In this document: positions 55,915-64,000 of the stretch, in pieces
Layout of the letters: each line of letters begins with the position of its first letter
How positions within the stretch are numbered: the stretch's first letter is position 1
Origin: Lepus europaeus
Lineage: Eukaryota; Chordata; Mammalia; Lagomorpha; Leporidae
Length of the DNA stretch: 64,000 nucleotides
Assembly: GCF_033115175.1 (NCBI RefSeq)
Contig: NC_084840.1
Coordinates: 76,275,179-76,339,178 of the forward strand
Direction: 5' to 3'
The notes under the pieces: generated by a model
Databases searched by the model: none
What the model saw: the letters and a program-made list of their open reading frames with translations, nothing else
Told to the model about the DNA's origin: nothing
Position numbers and translations under genes: made by a program

Positions 55915-56359
55915 TTAAAAGATTTATTTTATTTATTTGAAAGACAGAGTTACATGGGCCGGCGCCGTGGCTCAATAGGCTAATCCTCCGCCTGCAATGC
56001 CGGCATCCCGGGTTGTAGTCCCGGTTGAGGCACCGGATTCTGTCCTGGTTGCTCCTCTTGCAGTCCAGCTATCTGCTGTGGCCCAGGAGTGCAGTGGAGG
56101 ATGGCCCAAGTGCTTGGGCTCTGCACCCGCATGGGAGACCAGGAGAAGCACCTGGCTCCTGCCTTCGGATCAACGTGGTACGCTGGCTGCAGCACACCGG
56201 CCGCAGCGGCCATTGGAGGGTGAACCAACGGCAAAGGAAGACCTTTCTCTCTGTCTCTCTCTCTCTCTCTCACTGTCCACTCTGCCTGTCAAAAAATAAA
56301 AATAAAAACAAAACAACAACAACAACAACAAAAGACAGAGTTACAGAAGAGGTAGAGGC

Positions 56360-56412
<53 letters not shown>

Positions 56413-56655
56413 CCATGCATGGTTCACTCTCCAAAGGCCACAGCAGTTGGAACAGGGCAGATATGAAGCCAGGATCTAGGAGTTTCTTCCAAGTCTCCCA
56501 TGTGGATGCAAAAGCCCAAGGACTTGGGCCATTCTCTGCTGCTTTGTAAGGTACATTTAGCAGGGAACTGGATCAGAAGTGGAGCAGCTGGGACTCAAAT
56601 TGATTCTGAAGCTGTAGACCAGGGCTTTAAGCCACTGTGCCACAGTGCCAGTCCC
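55915..56655 (-). repeat. CSINE (older, reverse) containing a younger CSINE
   Basis: The tail side is at 55915-55954 ('AAAGATTTATTTTATTTATTT'); the body resumes at 56346 after the nested copy. The body has a (GA)n run at 56362-56408, then 'GGTTCACTCTCCAAAGGCC', and a head ending near 56655 ('GCCACTGTGCCACAGTGCC'). Confidence 0.9.
55955..56331 (+). repeat. CSINE (young) nested in the older CSINE
   Basis: Plus copy beginning 'TGGGCCGGCGCCGTGGCTC', with a tail of AAATA and (AAC)n. Flanked by the 14-bp duplication AAGACAGAGTTACA at 55941-55954 and 56332-56345. Confidence 0.97.
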
Positions 56656-56727
56656 TACTTTGTTATTAGTATTAGGGAAAAACAATGATTTCTATTAAAT
56701 TTCATTTCTTTGTTGTTGTTGTTGTTG

Positions 56728-56985
56728 TTGATTTGATTGAATGACAAAGTGACACAGAGAGGGAAAGGAGACATCTTCCATCCACTGGTTCTCACTCTGA
56801 ATGCCCTCAACAGCCAGGGCTAGGTCAATGCTGAAGCCAAGGAACCAGAAACTCCATCAGAGTCTTCCTTGTGAGCTGCAGACGCACAAGTACCTGGCCC
56901 ATTGTCTGCTGCCTCCAAGGTGCATTAGTGAGAAGCTGGATGGGAATAGAGGGAAATTAGACTCACCTGGCACTCAGATGAGCTA
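56728..56985 (-). repeat. CSINE (old)
   Basis: Reverse copy, preceded by a (GTT)n run at about 56711-56729. Blocks: 'GACAAAGTGACACAGAGAGG', 'AACAGCCAGGGCTAGGTC', 'GCCTCCAAGGTGCATTAG'. Confidence 0.8.
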
Positions 56986-57984
56986 AATTTCTTTCAACTG
57001 TAGGATTTCTGAATGCCTTATATTTATGTCTATTCCTAATTTGTTAAGAAATTTTGTTAATTTTTTGCATCTATTAAAATGTTGGGAGTTTTCTTTTTCA
57101 TCAGTTAACATATATATTTGATTGTTTGAATGTAGAACCACCCTTAAACTAAGAAAATAATGTTTACTTGGTTGCCATGCATTTTTACATTGCTGGATTC
57201 CATTTGTTTTATTCACAATCTTTGCATCTAATTTCAGGAGAGATACTGGTCTTTAGTTTTCTTTGCTTGGAATATCTTGGGATTTTTTTTTCAAAGCAGA
57301 GCAATGGTAGCCCTATATAAAAACTTTTGGAAATGATTCATCCCCTTTTATTTTCTAGAAGGGATTGTGCATAATGATTATTTGTTTCTCAATATTTGAT
57401 CTAACTTTCCAGTAAATTCTGAAGTTGTAGAAGAGTGAAAGCATCCACAGTCAGTATACTACCAAATTTCCATACTGCTGTTCCAAAGAACTTTGTTTAT
57501 GTAAACAGACAACAGACTAGACTTGGCCCCTGGTCCATAGTTTACCAACTCTTGTTCTATGCTGTGAGTTTATAAGCATAGAATTATTTGTAGTTTGGCC
57601 TTAGCATTGTTTTAATGTCTCCAGAGCCATGCTCATGTCACTCTTTTATCCTTACCATTAAACCTTGTTTTTTTTTTCCTTTTTTAGTCTTTTTGTAAAT
57701 CTATCAATATTAGTGTTTCACAAAAATCTGTTTTATTGATGTTTAAACATTCCAAGAATATATGTTCTATATTCTGCATTTATTATTTCCATAAGTCTCT
57801 GTTTAATTTGCTTTCTTTTTATTCTCCTTTAGCTTCTTAAGTAAAAGCTTTTAGTACTGTTTTGAAATCATTATTTTTTACATAAGCATTAAGTGCTATG
57901 AATTTTCTAAAAGTACTACTATATCTTCTTTCTTTGAATTTCTATTTTTTATGTTTCGTTTTTACTCAGTTTAAAATATTTTCT
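56986..57984. other. Mostly unassigned; short hAT/MER scrap at 57490-57555
   Basis: AT-rich with no gene. At about 57490-57555, 'TAAACAGACAACAGACTAGAC' to 'GTCCATAGTTTACCAACTC' resembles the end of the hAT-type fragment at 51755-51970. Confidence 0.5.
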
Positions 57985-58249
57985 AAAGGTCTGACTTGTG
58001 GCATAGTGATTTAAGCCACTGCATGGTATGCTGGCATCCCATATGAATGTCAGTTGGAGTCCAGGCTGCTGGAATTTTAATCCAGGTCCCTATTAACACA
58101 ACCAGAAAAGCAGTGGAAAGTGGCCCAAGTGCTTGGACCCCTGTACCCACATAGGAGAACTAGCCAAAGATTCTGATTCCTGGCTTTGGCTTGGTCAAGT
58201 CCTTACAGTTAACTGGGGAATGAACCGGTGGCTGGAAGATCTCTCACTT

Positions 58250-58296
<47 letters not shown>

Positions 58297-58345
58297 CTCT
58301 TTCTCTCTCATCTCTCTGTATCATTCTTTTTCTGCAGTAGATGAA
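57985..58345 (+). repeat. CSINE with expanded (CT)n
   Basis: Plus copy: head 'TCTGACTTGTGGCATAGTG', 'AGTGGCCCAAGTGCTTGGACC', 'GGGGAATGAACCGGTGGC', then a long (CT)n tract at about 58251-58310. Confidence 0.88.
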
Positions 58346-59070
58346 AGCAATTAAACATATAAAATAATACCTACTGATTTAACAAAAATAATTTTGAAAC
58401 AGACATAATATGTTCCATCCTAAATGACACTGAAAAAAATTTCTATAAGATTTAACTGCTCCAATTCCTACCCCAACTCAAATTTGTCAAGTATATTAAA
58501 GTTTGAATAGTACTTTTAAATGCAACATTTACTCAACTTCTCCATCTGAACACTTCTCATAGCTCTTTCCATGCTAGTGGATGAATATAAACCTTAAGTT
58601 AGTACCATATCTTGCAAATTCTTTTATTGCCATCTAGAATCTACTAGGCAAAAATCTTCTTGAGGTTATGGCTTATGTAATGTTTTACTTAACTTTTGTA
58701 TCTTGAATGTATAGTATAATTATTTACACAAGTAGGTAGTTGATGGTATTTTCTTAGCTACATATTTCACTAATTTATATCAATGAATGACCTGTTCTTA
58801 AACTTATTATTTTCCCATATGCACATTTTAAATACCTTAAAAAACTAAAATTTCACAAAACATAGAAACTGTGTCTTTGTGTTATTGTTTGTCCCTGTTG
58901 TGGTTAGGTCCTTCCCTGTTATCTATGTGAATTAAATATAAAAGAAAATGAGAAGATGTACAATAAATATTTTCTTGATATTATGTAGCTTCCCTTCTTA
59001 TGTTATTCATGTTCATAATATTGCTGAATATATTTTATTTGGATAGCATCTTCCCTTAGTATAGTATGAT
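58346..59070. other. No gene recognised
   Basis: AT-rich sequence, no supported gene or repeat. Confidence 0.5.
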
Positions 59071-62000
59071 GACCATATGATTATCTCAATAGATGTAGAG
59101 AAAGCATTCGATAAAATTGAACACCTTTTCATGATGAAAACTCTAAGCAAATTGGGTATAGAAGGAACATTCCTCAATACAATCAAAGAAATTTATGAAA
59201 AACCCACGGCCAGCATCCAATTGAATGGGGAAAAGTTGGAAGCATTTCCACTGAGATCTAATACCAGACAGGGATGCCCACTCTCACCACTGCTATTCAA
59301 TATAGTTCTCGAAGTTTTAGCCAGAGCCATCCGGCAAGAAAAAGAAATTAAAAGGATACAAATTGGGAAGGAAGAACTCAAACTATCCCTCTTTGCAGAC
59401 GATATGACTCTTTATTTAGGGGATCCAAAGATCTCTACTAAGAGACTACTGGAACTCATAGAAGAGTCTAGCAAAGTAGCAGGATATAAAATCAATGCAC
59501 AAAAATCAACAGCTTTTGTATACACAGTCAATGCCATAACTGAGGAAGAACTTCTAAGATCAATCCCATTCACAATAGCTACAAAAACAACCAAATACCT
59601 TGGAATAAACTTAACCAAGGATGTTAAAGGTCTCTACGATGAGAATTACAAAATCTTAAAGAAAGAAATAGAAGAGGATACCAAAAAATGGAAAAATCTT
59701 CCATGTTCAAGGATTGGAAGAATCAATATCATCAAATTTATGGATTTAAGCAATTTATGGATTCAATGCAATACCAATCAAGATACCAAAGACATTCTTC
59801 TCAGATATAGAAAACATGATGCTGAAATTCATATGGAGACACAGGAGACCTCGAATAGCTAAAGCAATCTTGTACAACAAAAACAAAGCTGGAGGCATCA
59901 CAATACCAGATTTCGGGTCATACTACATGACAGTTGTAATCAAAACAGCATGGTACTGGTACAGAAATAGATGGATAGACCAATGGAACAGAATAGAAAC
60001 ACCAGAAATCAACCCAAACATCTACAACCAACTTATATTTGATCAAGGGTCCAAAACCAATTCCTGGAGCAAAGACAGTCTATTCAATAAATGGTTCTGG
60101 GAAAACTGGATTTCCACTTGCAGAATCATGAAGCAGGACCCCTACCTTTCACCTTACACAAAAATTCACTCAACATGGATTAAAGACTTAAATCTACGAC
60201 ACGAAACCATCAAATTATTAGAGAACATTGGAGAAACCCTGCAAGATATAGGTACAGGCAAAGACTTCTTGGAAAAGATCCCAGAAGCACAGGCAGTCAA
60301 AGCCAAAATTAACATTTGGGATTGCATCAAATTGAGAAGTTTCTGTACTTCAAAAGAAACAGTCAGGAAATTGAAGAGGCAACCGACAGAATGGGAAAAA
60401 ATATTTGCAAACTATGCAACAGATAAAGGATGAATAATCAGAATCTACAAGGAGATCAAGAAACTCCACAACAATGAAACAAACAACCCACTTAAGAGAT
60501 GGGCCAAGGACCTCAATAGACATTTTTCGAAAGAGGAAATCCAAATGGCCAACAGACACATGAAAAAATGCTCAGGATCACTAGCAATCATGGAAATGCA
60601 AATCAAAACCACAATGAGGTTTCACCTCACCCCGGTTAGAACGGCTCACATTCAGAAATCTACCAACAACAGATGCTGGTGAGGATGTTGGGAGAAAGGG
60701 ACACTAACCCACTGTTGGTGGGAATGCAAACTGGTTAAGCCACTATGGAAGTCAGTGTGGAGATTCCTCAGAAACCTGAATATAACCCTACCATTCAACC
60801 CAGCCATCCCACTCTTTGGAATTTACCCAAAGAAAATTAAATTGGCAAACAAAAAAGCTGTCTGCACCTTAATGTTTATTGCAGCTCAATTCACAATAGC
60901 TAAGACCTGGAACCAACCCAAATGCCCATCAACAGTAGACTGGATAAAGAAATTATGGGACATGTACTCTATAGAATACTATACAGCAGTCAAAAACAAT
61001 GAAATCCTGTCATTTGCAACAAAATGGAGGAATCTGGAACACATCATGCTGAGTGAATTAAGCCAGTCCCAAAGGGACAAATATCATATGTTCTCCCTGA
61101 TTGGTGACAATTAACCAAGCACCAAAAAGGAAACCTGTTGAAGTGAAATGGACACTATGAGGAATGGTGACTTGATCAGGCCTTGTCTTGACTGTCGAGG
61201 AACAACTTAATACTTTATCCCTTTTAGTATTTTTAGTATTTTTTTGTTCTACTTAATACTATTGGTTGAACTCTGTAATTAATACACAATTATTCTTAGG
61301 TGTTTACATTTAACTGAAAAGTGATCCCTGTTAAATATAAGAGTGGGAATAAGATAGGGAAGATATGTACAATTTGGGAATGCTCAATCCCAAATTGACT
61401 TGTGTTAGAAATGTGCCAGGGGATTCTAATATAATCCCATCAAGGTGGCATGTACCTATGCCATCTCACCAGTCCAAGTTATCAATTTCTGTTCATAATT
61501 GATCATAATGATAGGTCTAAGAGTCAAAGGGATCACATAAACAAGACTAGTGTCTGCAAATACTATCTGATAGCACAAAAAAGGGATAGAACGATCCAAC
61601 ATGGGAAGTGGGATACATAGCAGACTCATAGAATGGCAGATGTCCTAAACAGCGTTCTGGCCTCAGAATCAGCCCTTAAGGCATTTGGATCCAGCTGAAA
61701 AGCCCATTAGAGTATTTCAGGCATGGAAAGCCAGGACACTCTGGCAAAAAAAAAAAATGACCTAAATGAAAGATCTCTGCGAGTGAGATCCCAGTGAAAA
61801 GAACAGGTCATCAAAGAAGGAGGTACCTTTCTCTGAAGGGAGGAGAGAACTTCCACTTTGACTATGACCTTGTCTAAATATGATCAGAGTTGGCGAACTC
61901 AAAAGTCCTCCATAGCCTTGGCAACTCATGACAAGAGCCTAGGGGGATTACTGATGCCATAAACAAGAGTGTCAATTTGTTAAGTCAACAACAGGAGTCA

Positions 62001-62290
62001 CCGTGTTCTTACTCCTCATTTGGGATCTCTGTGCTAGATGTGCTGTACAATATTTTACACGTTGTGTTTCTGTGTAGGTGCAAACTGTTGAAATCTTTAC
62101 TTAATATATGCTAAATTGATCTTCTGTATATAAAAATAATTGAAAATGAATCTTGATGTGACTGGAAGGGGAGAGGGAGTGGGAGAGGGGAGGGTTGTGG
62201 GTGGAGGGAAGTTATGGGGGGAAAAAAGTTATTGTAATCCATAAGCTGTACTTTGGAAATTTATATTCATTAAATAAAATTTTTAAAAAA
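59071..62290 (+). mobile_element. 5'-truncated rabbit L1 (RT to 3' UTR)
   Basis: Begins inside the RT domain ('[16 protein letters not shown]'), passes through FADD, the ORF2 C-terminus (stop TAA at about 61112-61114) and a 3' UTR ending AATAAAATTTTTAAAAAA. The 3' UTR carries a single copy of the unit duplicated at 55.1-55.5 kb. I could not find a convincing target-site duplication. Confidence 0.93.
59077..61114 (+). pseudogene. L1 ORF2p fragment (RT and C-terminus)
   Basis: The frame is open for 261 codons from 59077: RT palm with '[14 protein letters not shown]' and FADD at 59392-59403. It is broken by an indel near 59740 where 'FMDLSN' replaces the usual sequence. It resumes at 59816 ('[18 protein letters not shown]') to a TGA at 60431-60433, and again from 60755 to the 'FSLIGDN' end. 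Inactive. Confidence 0.92.
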
Positions 62291-62334
62291 TGGTCATTTA
62301 CTGTTTATACATTTGCAAGGTAGAGTGACAAAAT

Positions 62335-62592
62335 AAAAAAAAAAGACAAATAGGAGAGAGATACAGAAAGAGAAATCTCCCATGTTTTGTTCCCTCCTCA
62401 TATGCGCACAACACCAGGAACCTGAAGCTTTACCAAGGTCTCCCATACAGGTGACAGGAATTCAAGCGCTCGGGCCGTCATCTGGCAGAGTAGCAGGAAT
62501 GTTGACTAGGAATGTTGACTGGAAGTAGTGTGTATGTGGGACTCAACTAGCACTATAATATGGGATGGGGGCACTTCATTGTCCACCTCTCA
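62335..62592 (-). repeat. CSINE (old)
   Basis: Reverse, decayed copy: 'GGAGAGAGATACAGAAAGAG', 'CCAAGGTCTCCCATACAGG', 'ATTCAAGCGCTCGGGCCGTC'. An internal 15-base duplication ('AGGAATGTTGACT') is visible at 62494-62520. Confidence 0.8.
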
Positions 62593-62939
62593 AATTAGTT
62601 TCATTATGCTAATTTTCAAAACATTTTAGTTGACATAAAAATTTTACATATTTATGTGGTATCACGAATATGTAAAACATGTATCATTGCATAATGTTCA
62701 AATCAGAATAACCATATCTATCCCCTCAAACATTTATGATTTCTTTGAAGTGACTTCTTCAAAATCCTTGTGCATGTGTGATTCAGAGTCAAGCAGTTAG
62801 TTGCCCAACTTTTTATGTGGGACCTGGGGCTCTTCCTCTGGGATGATCCCCTTGAGTTTCAGGAAGGAATCATTATTTCAAACTCTGTCCTATGATTCTT
62901 TAGGCCAGCAAAGTATGAATTTTCTTTCTGTCTGTTTTA
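62593..62939. other. No gene recognised
   Basis: Unassigned sequence between two CSINEs. Confidence 0.5.
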
Positions 62940-63248
62940 TTAAAGATGTATTTACTTTAAAAAGAAAGAGTTGCAGAGAGAGGGTGAGACAGAGGGAAAT
63001 ATCTTCCATCTGCTGGTTCACTCTTCACATGGCCAAAACAGGCAGGGCCAGGCCAGGTCAAAGTCAGGAGCTTCATCCAAGTCCCTCTGTGTGAGTAGCA
63101 GGGGCCCAAGTACTTGGGCCAGTTTTCTACTACTTTCTCAGCAGGGAGCTGGATCAGAAGTAGAGCAACTGGGACTTGAACCAGTGCCCATGTAGGATAC
63201 CAGCTTTGTAGGCAGTGGCTTAACCTACTGAACCACAACACCAGCCTC
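62940..63248 (-). repeat. CSINE (intermediate)
   Basis: Reverse copy: tail 'AAAGATGTATTTACTTT', 'GGTTCACTCTTCACATGGCC', 'GGGGCCCAAGTACTTGGGCC', head 'GGCTTAACCTACTGAACC'. Confidence 0.92.
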
Positions 63249-63300
63249 AGTATGAATTCTTTGTCAGAGTTTATTTTGGCATAGCAGACCACTGCCTGTT

Positions 63301-63302
<2 letters not shown>

Positions 63303-63335
<33 letters not shown>

Positions 63336-63625
63336 TTTGACAGAGTTAGTGAGAGAGACAAAGAGAAAGGTCTTCCTTCCGTTGGTTCACCCCTCAAATG
63401 GCTGCTACGGCCGGAGATACCCTGATCCAAAGCCAGGAGCCAGGTGATTCCTCTTGATCTCCCATGCGTGTGCAGTGGCCCAAACACTTGGGACATCCTC
63501 CACTGCCCTCCCAGGCCATAGCAGAGAGCTGGACTTGAAGGGGGCAGCCGGGACTAGAACCCGGTGCCCATATGGGATGTTGGTGCCACAGGCGGAGGAT
63601 TAACCAAGTGAGCCATGGCGCTGGC
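63303..63625 (-). repeat. CSINE (fairly young) with (TTTA)n tail
   Basis: Reverse copy with a (TTTA)n microsatellite tail at 63301-63340, complete body and head ('GTGAGCCATGGCGCTGGC'). A 14-bp duplication CCACTGCCTGTTTT lies at 63289-63302 and 63626-63639. Confidence 0.96.
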
Positions 63626-63639
63626 CCACTGCCTGTTTT

Positions 63640-64000
63640 TAATCTAAAATTATTAAAAAAAAAATGGAACTGTATCTATGGATGCATCAAATCTGTTCCT
63701 TTTATATTAATAATTTTTTTAAAAAAAATCAGAAAATCACTCTATGCCATTCTGTCATCCAAATCAATTACCTTATATAATTTTCCCTGCTTTTGTTCAC
63801 TCTGTGCTACCTGAGACTGTTATGTAAAAATATTATGCAGTTTATCATTGTTATTTGTGGGAAAATTGGTCTGGCTGCAGCTTCTTTTGCTATGTCTGAA
63901 GTAGAAAACATAAAAAATGATTAAGCATTTTCTTTGGCTAGAGTTACTACTATTTCATCTTCTAAACATATATTTTTTCTCCATTTGTTAGCTAGGTATC
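63640..64000. other. No gene recognised
   Basis: AT-rich sequence to the end of the window with nothing I can assign. Confidence 0.5.

Noticed and set aside
57490-57555. Possible second hAT element
   Set aside because: Kept only as a short scrap; it is too brief to define an element or its ends.

Overview
The window looks like intergenic DNA from a lagomorph, most likely a rabbit or hare (Oryctolagus type). The evidence is about 25 copies, on both strands, of the tRNA-derived lagomorph C-repeat SINE (CSINE), several rabbit-type L1 elements with their own 5' UTR, ORF1, ORF2 and G-rich 3' UTR, older mammal-wide L1M, MIR and hAT fragments, and one class II (betaretrovirus or type-D-like) endogenous retrovirus. 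I recognise no native multi-exon host gene. The only host coding sequences are two retrocopies.

Layout. 1-8 kb: old CSINEs, a pair of diverged direct repeats, and one CSINE that seems to carry a 3' transduction. 8.2-12.35 kb: two rabbit L1 pieces head to head, the right one carrying a CSINE in its endonuclease region. 12.4-23.5 kb: mostly unassigned sequence with scattered CSINEs and one L1M fragment. 23.5-26 kb: an L1 3' end with a clean internal inversion of the twin-priming type. 26-28.7 kb: AT-rich DNA with one young CSINE. 28.7-38.8 kb: a minus-strand L1-derived composite with 5' UTR, ORF1 and 3' UTR, but with about 2.6 kb of non-ORF2 sequence where ORF2 should be. Its ORF1 is split by a CSINE and by a plus-strand provirus (LTR - PBS - gag - integrase remnant - Env TM tail - CTE-like region - PPT - LTR). 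39-43.2 kb: L1M fragments, three CSINEs and a dead ARL5A retrocopy. 43.25-55.63 kb: a full-length plus-strand L1 with target-site duplication. Nested inside its reverse-transcriptase region is a full-length processed copy of HS2ST1 with an intact 356-codon ORF and its own target-site duplication. 55.6-59 kb: nested CSINEs. 59.1-62.3 kb: a 5'-truncated plus-strand L1. 62.3-64 kb: three CSINEs.

The window is best read as layers of retrotransposition. L1 supplied the machinery, CSINEs and host mRNAs (HS2ST1, ARL5A) were copied by it, and a retrovirus integrated into an already resident L1. The items most worth following up are the intact HS2ST1 retrocopy, which sits in sense orientation downstream of an L1 5' UTR; the three-fold CTE-like RNA export motif array of the provirus; and the ORF2-less L1 composite.
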